13,763 bases of DNA from Acidobacteriota bacterium (lineage in GTDB: Bacteria; Acidobacteriota; Terriglobia; UBA7540). The DNA is taken from NCBI GenBank assembly GCA_021828245.1, contig JAKASC010000035.1, positions 1-13,763 of the forward strand, written 5' to 3'. The notes below the pieces were generated by a model, which was not told the DNA's origin, did no database searches, and was given only the letters and a program-made list of their open reading frames with translations. This document shows, piece by piece, positions 6,529 to 13,763 of the stretch. Made by a program: the position numbers and the translations under genes. How positions within the stretch are numbered: position 1 is the stretch's first letter; the number at the start of each line of letters is the position of its first letter.

Positions 6529-6966
6529 TTACTTGCCTCGGGGAGCGACGAGAGCTAACAGCGCGGCAGTCCCGAAGATGCCGACTACGACCGCCCCCCA
6601 GTCGGTCCCCGGCCTGCCCCATACTTGGGAGCCGTTGAAGCCGGGGGCCGGAGGGACCGCCGCCGGGGCCCTGATTGGTTCAGACCGCACACCGCGATCC
6701 GTTAGGACCAAATGGCGCTTTAGGACGAGGATGCCGGCTGACATTCCGCTCGGGTCCGTCATATACTCGCGAACGTGGTCATGGGGAAGGTCGATCGTGT
6801 AGCCGCGGGGATGTCGGATCTCGACGCCATCGCCCGCGCGCGGACTCGGGAGCACCTCCCAAAGGGGCTCCGGGACCGGCACACGGCGTCCTTCCGCCTC
6901 CATGTGGGCCGGTGGCTCAAGCATTATCCGCTTTCCGACCAGCCTCTGGAGCATCTTCTTATTCAT
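6529..6966 (-). CDS. Hypothetical protein with one C-terminal membrane helix, inserted between sufB and sufC
   Basis: A 145-residue protein I cannot assign to a named family. Residues 1-90 form a compact soluble part containing the striking block GYTIDLPHDHVREYMTDPSG (55-74), followed by ILVLKRHLVLT. Similar short blocks (DH-x-x-x-F/Y before a DP) occur in other uncharacterised bacterial proteins as far as I recall. Residues 95-122 are a proline- and glycine-rich linker. Residues 123-141 (WGAVVVGIFGTAALLALVA) form one hydrophobic helix ending in PRGK, so it is probably a tail-anchored inner-membrane protein with its body in the cytoplasm. It has no cysteine, so it is unlikely to carry a cluster through thiolates. 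ATG 6966 has a clear AGGAG eight bases upstream. It starts 50 bp after sufB, so it should be cotranscribed. Its SUF role is unknown. Confidence 0.75.
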   Translation of the reverse strand: MNKKMLQRLVGKRIMLEPPAHMEAEGRRVPVPEPLWEVLPSPRAGDGVEIRHPRGYTIDLPHDHVREYMTDPSGMSAGILVLKRHLVLTDRGVRSEPIRAPAAVPPAPGFNGSQVWGRPGTDWGAVVVGIFGTAALLALVAPRGK

Positions 6967-7016
6967 CGTAAGGTCTCCTGTGAAGCCTCGCCGTACTGCG
7001 TAAGTCTAGCGTGTTT

Positions 7017-8462
7017 TCAGCCGACGCTTCCTTCCAAACTCACGCCCAGCAGTTTTTGCGCTTCAACGGCGAACTCCATGGGCAATTCCCTAAAAACCTG
7101 TTTGCAGAAGCCGTTGACGATCATGCCGATGGCATCTTCGGTGGAAAGTCCGCGCTGGCGACAATAGAAAATCTGGTCTTCGCCGATTTTTGAAGTGGAA
7201 GCTTCGTGCTCGATTTGCGCCGTCGAATTTTTGACTTCAAGATAGGGAAACGTGTGTGCGCCGCACTTATCGCCGATCAGCAGCGAATCGCACTGCGAAT
7301 AATTCCTTGCGTTCGCGGCGTTCTTGAGCACCCGCACCGCGCCCCGATAGCTGTTCTGCCCGCGCCCGGCGCTGATACCCTTGGAAACGATGGTGCTCCT
7401 GGTATTCTTCCCAAGGTGGATCATCTTCGTGCCCGTATCGGCCTGTTGATAGTTATTGACCACGGCGACCGAATAAAACTCGCCCACGGAATTATCGCCC
7501 TGCAAAATGCAGCTTGGATATTTCCAGGTAATCGCCGAGCCGGTCTCAACCTGCGTCCAGGAAATTTTGGAATTCACGCCCAGGCATTTGCCTCGCTTGG
7601 TAACGAAATTGTAGATGCCGCCCTTGCCGTGCTTATCGCCCGGATACCAGTTCTGCACGGTCGAGTATTTGACCGTGGCGTTGTCGAGTGCCACCAGCTC
7701 GACCACGGCGGCGTGCAATTGATTTTCATCGCGCATCGGCGCCGTGCAGCCTTCAAGATAGCTGACGTAAGCTCCCTCATCGGCCACAATCAGCGTGCGC
7801 TCGAACTGTCCGGTTTCTTTGGCGTTAATGCGGAAGTAAGTGGAAAGCTCCATCGGGCAGCGCACGCCCTTCGGGACATAAGCGAACGAGCCGTCGCTGA
7901 ACACGGCGGAATTGAGCGTGGCAAAGAAGTTGTCGGTGTAGGGAACCACGGAGCCGAGCCACTTGCGAACAAGGTCAGGATGCTCCTGAACGGCTTCCGA
8001 GAAGCTACAGAAGATAATGCCCAGTTCCTTGAGCTTTTCCTTGAACGTTGTGCCCACCGAGACACTGTCGAAGACGGCGTCCACGGCCACGCCCGCCAAG
8101 GCCTCACGCTCGCGCAGCGGAATGCCCAGCTTCTCGTAAGTCCGCAGAATTTCCGGGTCAACTTCGTCCAAACTCTTCGGGCCCGCGGCGCTCTTGGGCG
8201 CGGCGTAATACCGAATGGCCTGGTAATCAATCGGCCCGTACTTGATGTTGGCCCATTTCGGCTCCGTCATGGTCCGCCAGTGCCGGTAAGCCTTCAGCCG
8301 CCATTCGAGCAGCCACTCGGGCTCACGCTTTTTGGCCGAAATCAGCCGGATGACATCCTCGTTGAGCCCGGGCGGAACCGTTTCCTGCTCGACGTCGGTC
8401 ACAAAGCCGTATTTGTATTCCCTGGTTGCCAGTTCTTCGACGTTATTGACCGGTGTTGGCAT
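7017..8462 (-). CDS. sufB: SufB, Fe-S cluster scaffold protein
   Basis: A 481-residue protein from ATG 8462 (MPTPVNNVEELATREYKYGF). AAGGAG lies five bases upstream of this ATG; the frame is open further up to 8528, but that lies in the leader hairpin and is unlike the family. It is the main scaffold on which SufBCD builds clusters. Cluster-chemistry residues match E. coli SufB: C391 (E. coli C405) in NYSQCDSLLIGDKCGAHT, and E418-H419-E420 (E. coli 432-434) in IEHEASTSKIGEDQ. Other family blocks are AYVPKGVRCP (194-203) and YLEGCTAP (235-242). There is no intein or other insertion. It is the first gene of the operon, with the promoter about 130 bases upstream and a stem-loop before its ribosome binding site. 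The motifs are unambiguous. Confidence 0.97.
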   Translation of the reverse strand: MPTPVNNVEELATREYKYGFVTDVEQETVPPGLNEDVIRLISAKKREPEWLLEWRLKAYRHWRTMTEPKWANIKYGPIDYQAIRYYAAPKSAAGPKSLDEVDPEILRTYEKLGIPLREREALAGVAVDAVFDSVSVGTTFKEKLKELGIIFCSFSEAVQEHPDLVRKWLGSVVPYTDNFFATLNSAVFSDGSFAYVPKGVRCPMELSTYFRINAKETGQFERTLIVADEGAYVSYLEGCTAPMRDENQLHAAVVELVALDNATVKYSTVQNWYPGDKHGKGGIYNFVTKRGKCLGVNSKISWTQVETGSAITWKYPSCILQGDNSVGEFYSVAVVNNYQQADTGTKMIHLGKNTRSTIVSKGISAGRGQNSYRGAVRVLKNAANARNYSQCDSLLIGDKCGAHTFPYLEVKNSTAQIEHEASTSKIGEDQIFYCRQRGLSTEDAIGMIVNGFCKQVFRELPMEFAVEAQKLLGVSLEGSVG

Positions 8463-8467
8463 CTCAT

Positions 8468-8514
8468 CTCCTTCAAGTTTAAGGCCATGCCGGACGAACG
8501 CCACGGCCGGCCTT
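8468..8514 (-). promoter_or_regulatory. sufB leader stem-loop and ribosome binding site
   Basis: At 8481-8514 the transcribed strand forms a 34-base hairpin. The outer stem is AAGGCC/GGCCTT, then after a small bulge GCCG/CGGC continues the helix and more pairs are possible inside. The sufB ribosome binding site AAGGAG (8468-8473) starts seven bases after the hairpin. This placement would suit control of sufB translation or mRNA stability. The pairing is seen; the regulatory role is inference. Confidence 0.45.
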
Positions 8515-8600
8515 GCTCGACTCCGCAAAAAGTGGGCGCAGTGCTATGGCCCGCCGTGCCGCTTGCCCTTGGAAGGACCCTGTCCCACTCTTGCCCTCTT

Positions 8601-8629
8601 ATCCTATCGAATCTATACAACCGAGTCAA
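8601..8629 (-). promoter_or_regulatory. Probable sigma70-type promoter of the SUF operon
   Basis: On the minus strand TTGACT (-35, 8624-8629; 5 of 6 consensus) is followed after exactly 17 bp by TAGGAT (-10, 8601-8606; 4 of 6). The surroundings are AT-richer than the rest of the window. The start of transcription would be near 8594, giving a leader of about 130 bases before sufB. The sequence AACTTGACTC around the -35 box resembles half of an IscR/Rrf2 type 1 operator, so the Rrf2 protein may bind here. I do not see a full palindrome, so the operator is tentative. Confidence 0.6.
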
Positions 8630-9064
8630 GTTTATTGCCAACTTTTGCTCCTGTCGAGCCACGGCCTCCGCTTAGAACTGGCAAGTTATTGATGTTGACG
8701 GGCTTGCGCGGCACAGGCGGCAAACTTTCTAGCGCAAGACAGCCCAGCGACGGAAACGATGCCGTCGAGGCTACCGGGGCGTATGGCCGCGACGCTGTTT
8801 TGCGCCTTCCGGGTTGCACCGATCGCTCCGAGATTCTCGCGCTGGTCTGGCCAACCTGCGCCGAATCCTCGGCAGCTCAATCTTAACGATCGGAGCTCGC
8901 TTCAAGGCCGAAACCCTGCCACCGGAGCAGCTCGCCGTCAGGCGGGTGGGGCGGCTGAAAAGCTGCCGGTCAAAGACTTCCGCTAGCGTGGAAGAAGCCG
9001 GAGTGCGGCGCAAGCGTCAGGGACCCGAAGCCGCAGCAGTCCCAAGTGCGCGCGGAGCTTCTCC
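8630..9064. other. Non-coding gap upstream of the SUF promoter; nothing recognised
   Basis: About 435 bases between the SUF promoter and the end of the FG-GAP-like gene. Short open frames exist on both strands, but their translations are arginine- and serine-rich, resemble no family and lack ribosome binding sites. The only local structure I see is a 7-bp stem with a GAAA loop at 8950-8967 (plus-strand sense, one G-U pair), with no U-run on either side. I find no tRNA, riboswitch or mobile-element signature. Confidence 0.5.
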
Positions 9065-10036
9065 TCACGCCGGAGGTTTTGCCAAAGTATCCACCAAATG
9101 ATTCACGTCGCTTAGGCAGGCGTTGGGATCCAATCCTTGCTGTTGAAGCTGAGGGACGAAGTGAGGCAGATTTTGGGCGAAGAACTTCTTGGCGCGATCC
9201 GGCTGGCCAAGTTCCGCATAAAGCGCGGCGAGGCTCTGCAAAAGAGAAATCGGGGGAAATTTCTCCCGCGCCCAGCGGGCCAGGTCTTCACGGAGCACGC
9301 CGTCCAGGTAGGTGCTGAATTTCGGGGTTTGGTTTGAATACTTTCCGTTGCCATAGGCATAGATTGAAATGACGTCTGCGGCGTCGCTCCTCGAGCCACA
9401 GGCGGTGGTCACAGGCCGATGGACAATGAGCTGCCACGTGCGGTCGTGCCCCAACCGGCGGACCTCCAACCCGTCGAACGGCCAGCCGTTGAGACCCTGG
9501 ATATGGGCAATCGGCTCGAGTCCATGGGCGTTGACTTCAAGCACGGTCAACGTGGTGCAGCAACGGTCGCCGCCTGAGTACTGGCCGATGATCATTTCTG
9601 TTTTGCCGTCGCCATTGATGTCGCGGAGATAAAGCGGGCCTGGCCGTCCTCCGGCCACGGGCATTCCGTGCCGGCCCGCGAAATCGTAGATGGCGGTCCA
9701 GTTGTCGCGCGCCCCCTCGAGGGTGTCATGCGCGTAAAGGGGCTGGTCGGCGCGATTGTAAATGATGAGTCGCCCAGGTGAGAAACCCAAGGTCACCACC
9801 TTGGAACGGTAGAGCACGGCACGGAGACCGTAATTCAGAGGATAGACTCGCGCCACATCGTACCCCGAAAGCTGGGGCAGTCCGTCGCTCGCTTTGGCGT
9901 GATTCAATAGGTAAGCTTCGGCGTGTTGCGCGACCGCCTTGAAGGTGGGCGTTTGCCAGTGCTGCTGCGCCATGATGAACATCGTCATGACCAGCGCGGC
10001 CAGTGCCACGGAAATGACGAATTCTCCCTTCTTCAT
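9065..10036 (-). CDS. Exported or membrane-anchored hypothetical protein with an FG-GAP/VCBS-like calcium motif
   Basis: A 323-residue protein I cannot name. Residues 1-4 are charged (MKKGE) and 6-23 are hydrophobic, so it has an uncleaved signal anchor or a signal peptide, with the body outside the cytoplasm. RDINGDGKTEMIIGQYSGG (138-156) is one FG-GAP/VCBS-type calcium loop (DxNxDGxxE). It is followed by a CC pair (159-160) and a lone cysteine (213) that could form disulfides. Residues 264-289 (LLQSLAALYAELGQPDRAKK) look like a single TPR-like helical hairpin. The middle part (75-205) has beta-strand character, as in propeller-like proteins. ATG 10036 has only a weak ribosome binding site. 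It lies 119 bp after rtcB on the same strand. Extracellular binding or a cell-surface role is possible, but the function is unknown. Confidence 0.8.
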   Translation of the reverse strand: MKKGEFVISVALAALVMTMFIMAQQHWQTPTFKAVAQHAEAYLLNHAKASDGLPQLSGYDVARVYPLNYGLRAVLYRSKVVTLGFSPGRLIIYNRADQPLYAHDTLEGARDNWTAIYDFAGRHGMPVAGGRPGPLYLRDINGDGKTEMIIGQYSGGDRCCTTLTVLEVNAHGLEPIAHIQGLNGWPFDGLEVRRLGHDRTWQLIVHRPVTTACGSRSDAADVISIYAYGNGKYSNQTPKFSTYLDGVLREDLARWAREKFPPISLLQSLAALYAELGQPDRAKKFFAQNLPHFVPQLQQQGLDPNACLSDVNHLVDTLAKPPA

Positions 10037-10155
10037 GACGGGCGGCCCAGCTTTACCGCCAAGTTCCCAAGGCGGCTTTCTGCCATTCCATTAAAGCACG
10101 TGCCCCGCCTGCCATAAAGAGGAGAGTCGAGGCCGGCGAGGTTGCTAATGCATCC

Positions 10156-11607
10156 TTAGCCTTTGATGACCCCCAGCGGCTTCAGCCGCGCTACACGGCG
10201 TGACAATCCAGCGTTGTGTACCACCTCAATCACGGCGTCCACATCCTTGTAGGCTTCGGGAATCTCCTCTGCGATGCCGTCGCGGGTCTCAGAGCGGACA
10301 TAAACGCCGCGCTCCTCCAACCGCTCGCGGACATTTTGGGCCCACGGGGATTTCTTGGCGGCGGTGCGGCTCATAACCCGTCCCGCACCGTGACACGTGG
10401 TTCCGAAGGTTTCCTTGAGTGCCCCTTCCGCGCCCACCAGGACGTAGGAGGAGGTTCCCATAGAGCCTGGAATCAGCACTGGCTGTCCAAGGCTTCGATA
10501 GGCTGTCGGAATCTCTGGTCGCCCCGCTGGGTAAGCTCGCGTCGCCCCTTTGCGATGCACCAACACTTTCCGTTCCCGGCCATCCACACTGTGCCGCTCG
10601 AGCTTGGCGATGTTATGGCACACATCGTAAACGAGGCGCAACGATTGCTCTGGCCCAAATATCCGCCGGAAGGCCTGCCTCGCAAAATGGGTGATCGCCT
10701 GGCGGTTAGCCCAAGCAAAATTCGCGGACGCGCGCATCGCGCCGAGATACGCTTGTCCTTCCCGAGAATGCACAGGCACGCAGGCCAGCTGCCGGTCCGG
10801 GAGTTGAATATCGTACCGACGCATGGCGGCGTCCATATCCTTCAAGTAATCTGTGCAAACTTGGTGGCCAAAACCCCTTGAGCCGGAGTGAATCAGCATC
10901 ACCACTTGGTTTTCAAACAGGCCAAACTTTTGCGCCACAGCGGGTTCAAAAATGCGTTCGACATATTGGACTTCCAGAAAGTGATTGCCCGAGCCGAGCG
11001 TGCCAAGCTGCGGCAAGCCGCGCTTGCGAGGCCGCTCGCCGACGGCGTCGGGGTCCGCACCTTCGATTGCCCCTTCTTCCTCACAGACGGCGAGGTCCTC
11101 CGGTTCTCCGTATCCCTGCCCGACCATCCATGCCGCACCCTCCACCATGACGCGATCCAACTCCTGGTATGAAAGCCGGATCGAGCCGGAACGACCGGCG
11201 CCGGAAGGAATGTCTCGGAAAAGCTGATGGACGCACTCACGGATTTTGGGACGCACCTCTTCGAGCGTCAACTCGCTCGCCAGCAACCGCACGCCGCAGT
11301 TGATGTCAAAGCCGACTCCGCCGGGGGAAACGACGCCGCCCTCGTCCGGCAGCGTTGCCGCCACGCCGCCGATGGGAAAGCCATAACCCTGGTGAATGTC
11401 CGGCATCGCTAACGATTTACCGATGATGCCGGGCAGCATGGCCACGTTCACGGCCTGTTCGAGCGACTGATCCCGCAGCAGGTCAACCAGCAAGGGCTCG
11501 CTCGCATAAACCAAAGCGTCGGTTCGCATGTCGGGGTGGATGTGGCGGGGAATCAGCCAACGATACTCATCAACTTGATGTAAATGCTGCCTTTCGATGC
11601 GCATCAT
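10156..11607 (-). CDS. rtcB: RtcB, RNA-splicing ligase (3'-phosphate/5'-OH RNA ligase)
   Basis: A 483-residue GTP- and manganese-dependent ligase that joins RNA 3'-phosphate (or 2',3'-cyclic phosphate) ends to 5'-OH ends in tRNA splicing or RNA repair. All catalytic blocks are present: PGGVGFDINCGVR (95-107) with metal ligands D101 and C104, GTLGSGNHFLEVQ (202-214) with H209, HSGSRGFGHQV (240-250), HRKGATRAYP (351-360), PGSMGTSSYVL (380-390), and CHGAGRVMSR (405-414) with the guanylylated histidine H406. It ends in the usual PLGVIKG. The length is normal for bacterial and archaeal RtcB without an intein. Two ATGs stand in tandem at the start; AAGGTGA lies just upstream. The gene follows the sugar transferase gene by 32 bp, perhaps as one transcript. 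No archease gene is visible nearby. Confidence 0.96.
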   Translation of the reverse strand: MMRIERQHLHQVDEYRWLIPRHIHPDMRTDALVYASEPLLVDLLRDQSLEQAVNVAMLPGIIGKSLAMPDIHQGYGFPIGGVAATLPDEGGVVSPGGVGFDINCGVRLLASELTLEEVRPKIRECVHQLFRDIPSGAGRSGSIRLSYQELDRVMVEGAAWMVGQGYGEPEDLAVCEEEGAIEGADPDAVGERPRKRGLPQLGTLGSGNHFLEVQYVERIFEPAVAQKFGLFENQVVMLIHSGSRGFGHQVCTDYLKDMDAAMRRYDIQLPDRQLACVPVHSREGQAYLGAMRASANFAWANRQAITHFARQAFRRIFGPEQSLRLVYDVCHNIAKLERHSVDGRERKVLVHRKGATRAYPAGRPEIPTAYRSLGQPVLIPGSMGTSSYVLVGAEGALKETFGTTCHGAGRVMSRTAAKKSPWAQNVRERLEERGVYVRSETRDGIAEEIPEAYKDVDAVIEVVHNAGLSRRVARLKPLGVIKG

Positions 11608-11639
11608 TCACCTTCGGGGCGCGAACATCTTCGCCGCCG

Positions 11640-13064
11640 CTACGACGCGCCGCGGCCCAAAACCACTACCGGAATGGTTTTCAGGATAATCTTCAAATCC
11701 AACAGAGGCGACCAGCGGTCAATGTATTCGAGGTCCAGTTCCATCCACCGGCGGAAGCTGAGGCGATTGCGGCCCTCGAGCGCCCACAGACACGTAAGGC
11801 CCGGAACCATGCGAAGACGGCGCCGCTGCCAGGGTTCATAGTGTTCGACCTCTTCCGGAAGCGGGGGACGCGGCCCCACAAAGGACATGTCTCCCTTCAG
11901 CACGTTCACCAACTGCGGCAGCTCGTCCAATGAAAACTTGCGCATCCACCGGCCGAGGGTTGTACACCGGGGATCACGAGAGATTTTGAAAACGGGACCG
12001 TCCATCTCATTGAGGGCCTCGAGTTCCTCGCGGTGCAGGTCGGCATCCGCGCGCATGGAGCGAAACTTGTACACGGTGAATTTCCGTCCCCCCAACCCGC
12101 AACGGGTTTGCCGATAGAGGATGGGACCGTCGGAGGTGAGTTTGATAAGAACCGCCAAGATCGCCAACAGGGGTGAGAGCACCACCAGCAAAAGCAGGGC
12201 GAGCGTGAAATCAAAGGCGCGCTTCAGCAACAACAGCGACTCGCTGGCCGGCGTGGTGGTAAAGGTGAGCAACGGCATGTCGCGTAAGCGCTCGAGATAA
12301 ACGCGCGAAATGACATGCGGGAAAAAACTGAGCAGGACACGGGTTTTGACTCCCTCCTGCTCGCACAGCAAAAATGCCTCCTCGAGCCTTTCAAGGTCTT
12401 CCTTGGAGACGGCGAAAATAACTTCGTCAATCACGTGGCGACGAATCAGCTCCGGAAGCGCGCGAATTGGGTAGAGAGGATAGGAACGACGAAGTTGCGG
12501 GTAACGGAATTCGTTTTCCTCGAGCGCGCCCACCCGTATCACGCCAAACAGGCGTGCGCCGCGCGACTCGTTGGCTTCAAGCGTGCGGGCAATTTCCACG
12601 GCTTCCGGAGTATCCCCCACCAACAGAAATTCGCGATAGCCGCCAAACGAGCGGCGTAAGGGGTCTCCCAGCCGACGAGCGACCCAGCGAAACAGCACCA
12701 TCGCCACCAGGTTCGCCGCGGCATAAAAGCCCAGCAACAGTCGGCTGATAAAAAACCATTTGAACGCATAGGTGAGCGCAAACAGCAGCGTGGTGGAGAT
12801 GAGGAAAACCTGGAGCGGATCGGTAAAAATGCGACGAAAATTTTCTTCTTCGATTTCCCGGTAGATTCCGGTCGCCACGCCGACCGTCACCCACAGGCCC
12901 ACGGCGAGAGGAACAATCCAGAAATAATAGATCAGCGGATAAAGCGGCCGCGGGGTAACCACGTCGGAGCGAAGCCAATGGGCCACCGCGAAGCTCAGCA
13001 GCCCCAGCAGCGTGTCGGCAAGGAGGTAGAGAAAACCCATCATCCGATTGTGCCGAGAGAACAT
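11640..13064 (-). CDS. Polyprenyl-phosphate sugar-1-phosphate transferase (exopolysaccharide/O-antigen initiating, WbaP/WcaJ type)
   Basis: An inner-membrane enzyme that moves a sugar phosphate from a nucleotide sugar to undecaprenyl phosphate, the first step of polysaccharide repeat-unit synthesis. From ATG 13064 it has 474 residues. Four membrane helices lie at about 9-30, 43-65, 84-104 and 106-126. A Rossmann-like domain (about 144-265, FLLVGDTPEAVEIA) follows. The catalytic domain begins with KRAFD (281-285) and a re-entrant hydrophobic segment (286-308). Then come KFRSMRADAD (333-342), the DE dyad D380-E381 in SLDELPQLVNVLKGDMS, GPRPPLP (397-403) and PGLTCLW (421-427). The frame is open to a GTG at 13112, but the ATG has AGAGG at eight bases and gives the family's usual MxxRHNR opening. 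The sugar donor (often glucose or galactose) cannot be told from sequence. Surrounding genes are not a polysaccharide cluster. Confidence 0.93.
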   Translation of the reverse strand: MFSRHNRMMGFLYLLADTLLGLLSFAVAHWLRSDVVTPRPLYPLIYYFWIVPLAVGLWVTVGVATGIYREIEEENFRRIFTDPLQVFLISTTLLFALTYAFKWFFISRLLLGFYAAANLVAMVLFRWVARRLGDPLRRSFGGYREFLLVGDTPEAVEIARTLEANESRGARLFGVIRVGALEENEFRYPQLRRSYPLYPIRALPELIRRHVIDEVIFAVSKEDLERLEEAFLLCEQEGVKTRVLLSFFPHVISRVYLERLRDMPLLTFTTTPASESLLLLKRAFDFTLALLLLVVLSPLLAILAVLIKLTSDGPILYRQTRCGLGGRKFTVYKFRSMRADADLHREELEALNEMDGPVFKISRDPRCTTLGRWMRKFSLDELPQLVNVLKGDMSFVGPRPPLPEEVEHYEPWQRRRLRMVPGLTCLWALEGRNRLSFRRWMELDLEYIDRWSPLLDLKIILKTIPVVVLGRGAS

Positions 13065-13324
13065 CAGGCTGGCCTCTGCTTCATCATAGCGAAAAATGCC
13101 CTTAGCCGACACCCCCTGGGTCGCCCATTCTGCCGGCCAGGTCTGGTCAACATGCCCGCGCCGAACACGCCACTCCTCTTGACCGTTGTGGCGCGTTTGT
13201 CACCTTGGCAGCCGTGTGCCCGGTCACAACTCCTACAAGGGCTTGATCGAGTCGCCTCAACTTTGCGATGAAACAGCCGATAGAACGCGCTGTTGCGCGT
13301 GCGGCCAGCCGGCAATCTCCAACT
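13065..13324. other. Intergenic region between pyrD and the sugar transferase gene
   Basis: About 260 bases without a convincing gene. The transcribed strand carries a perfect 6-bp stem ACGCGC-AACA-GCGCGT (13284-13299) about 25 bases after the pyrD stop codon. It lacks a following U-run, so a terminator role is doubtful. The region should contain the sugar transferase promoter, but I find no pair of -35/-10 boxes I would defend. Confidence 0.4.
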
Positions 13325-13763
13325 TTAGCTGGCGGGCGAAGCGGCGGAAAGGGGGATTTTGATGGAACCGACCACGTCCGAAAGATTCAGGCGTTTCGAG
13401 CGGCACCAGGCGCGAATGCCCTCAACGACATGAAGCGCCGTGTCGGGAGCATAAAAATTGGCCGTGCCGATTTGCACCGCTCGGGCTCCGGCGATGATGA
13501 ACTCGAGCGCGTCCTCGGCCGAGGCGATGCCGCCGATGCCGATGACCGGCACGCGCACGGCGCGCGCCGTCTGATAAACCATCCGTAGCGCCACGGGCTT
13601 GATGGCCGGCCCGGACAGACCGGCAGTCACGTTCGAGACGCGAGGCGTTCGCGTTTCGATGTCAATCGCCATCCCGACAAACGTGTTGACCAGCGTCAGC
13701 GCGTCCGCGCCCGCGCTTTCCGCCGCGCGAGCCAGCTCCGTGATGTCGGTGACGTTCGGCGAG
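13325..13763 (-). CDS. pyrD: Dihydroorotate dehydrogenase, class 1B catalytic subunit (partial, N-terminus off window)
   Basis: The frame is open to the right edge, so only the C-terminal 145 residues are present. It catalyses oxidation of dihydroorotate to orotate in pyrimidine synthesis. The visible part starts SPNVTDITELARAAESAGAD, then LVNTFVGMAIDIETRTPRV, LSGPAIKPVALRMVYQTA, VPVIGIGGIASAEDALEFI and GARAVQIGTANF. These are the FMN-phosphate and substrate blocks of class 1 enzymes, in the class 1B form (NTF-x-GMAID, LSGPAIKP). The active-site cysteine or serine loop lies outside the window. Class 1B enzymes usually work with an electron-transfer subunit PyrK carrying a [2Fe-2S] cluster, often encoded next door, but that side is not visible. 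The ATG at 13672 lies mid-domain and is not the true start. The gene ends in SIKIPLSAASPAS, a short variable tail. Confidence 0.95.
   Translation of the reverse strand, partial: SPNVTDITELARAAESAGADALTLVNTFVGMAIDIETRTPRVSNVTAGLSGPAIKPVALRMVYQTARAVRVPVIGIGGIASAEDALEFIIAGARAVQIGTANFYAPDTALHVVEGIRAWCRSKRLNLSDVVGSIKIPLSAASPAS

Noticed and set aside
7206..8675. Open frame of 489 codons on the plus strand opposite sufB
   Set aside because: It is the antisense shadow of sufB in GC-rich DNA. The minus strand gives a full SufB with all motifs, while this translation resembles no family.
8332..8886. Plus-strand open frame spanning the sufB start and the SUF promoter
   Set aside because: It overlaps the sufB 5' end and the promoter in antisense, has no ribosome binding site and no recognisable product.
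8613..9013. Short minus-strand frames in the gap upstream of the SUF promoter
   Set aside because: They overlap one another, lack ribosome binding sites and match nothing. The text VNINNLP looked faintly like a helix-hairpin-helix start, but the rest of the motif is absent.
10216..10881. Plus-strand open frame opposite rtcB
   Set aside because: It is the antisense shadow of rtcB, whose catalytic motifs are complete on the minus strand.
13064..13315. Minus-strand 83-codon frame between pyrD and the sugar transferase gene
   Set aside because: It is Arg/Cys-rich with no family likeness, has no convincing ribosome binding site, and overlaps the start of the sugar transferase gene out of frame.

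Overview
The window is a GC-rich stretch of bacterial chromosome in which every gene I can support lies on the minus strand. In transcription order (high to low coordinates) these are pyrD (partial), a polyprenyl-phosphate sugar transferase, rtcB, an exported FG-GAP-like protein, a non-coding gap with a good promoter, and then a long iron-sulfur assembly (SUF) operon: sufB, a small membrane-anchored protein, sufC, sufD, a small coiled-coil protein, sufS, sufU, sufT, an Rrf2-family regulator, and a YgfZ-type folate-binding protein that runs off the left edge. I see no tRNA, rRNA, CRISPR array, phage gene, transposase or other mobile element.

The high GC content, SufU rather than an A-type or IscU scaffold, SufT, a cysteine-bearing Rrf2 regulator and a class 1B PyrD suggest a soil or environmental bacterium. 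Acidobacteriota is my best guess from gene content and protein style, but this is inference and no single marker in the window proves it.

Region 1 (1-8630) is the SUF operon. SufB, SufC and SufD form the scaffold/ATPase complex. SufS releases sulfur from cysteine and SufU accepts it. SufT (MIP18/DUF59) helps maturation and transfer. The Rrf2 protein probably senses Fe-S status and controls the operon. YgfZ supports repair or maturation of Fe-S enzymes in a folate-dependent way. Two proteins of unknown function sit inside the operon: a 145-residue protein with one C-terminal membrane helix (between sufB and sufC) and an 88-residue coiled-coil protein (between sufD and sufS). A sigma70-like promoter (TTGACT, 17 bp, TAGGAT) lies about 130 bases upstream of sufB. 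The leader holds a strong hairpin just before the sufB ribosome binding site. Further stem-loops occur in the gaps sufC-sufD, sufD-coiled coil and sufT-rrf2.

Region 2 (8630-9064) has no convincing gene. Region 3 (9065-13763) holds unrelated housekeeping and envelope genes: the exported FG-GAP-like protein, the RNA ligase RtcB, a PglC/WbaP-type sugar-phosphate transferase starting exopolysaccharide or O-antigen synthesis, and the C-terminal part of dihydroorotate dehydrogenase.

Nothing here is a clearly new system. The most interesting points are the two unknown genes embedded in the SUF operon, the YgfZ and Rrf2 genes at its distal end, and the RNA structures between its genes.
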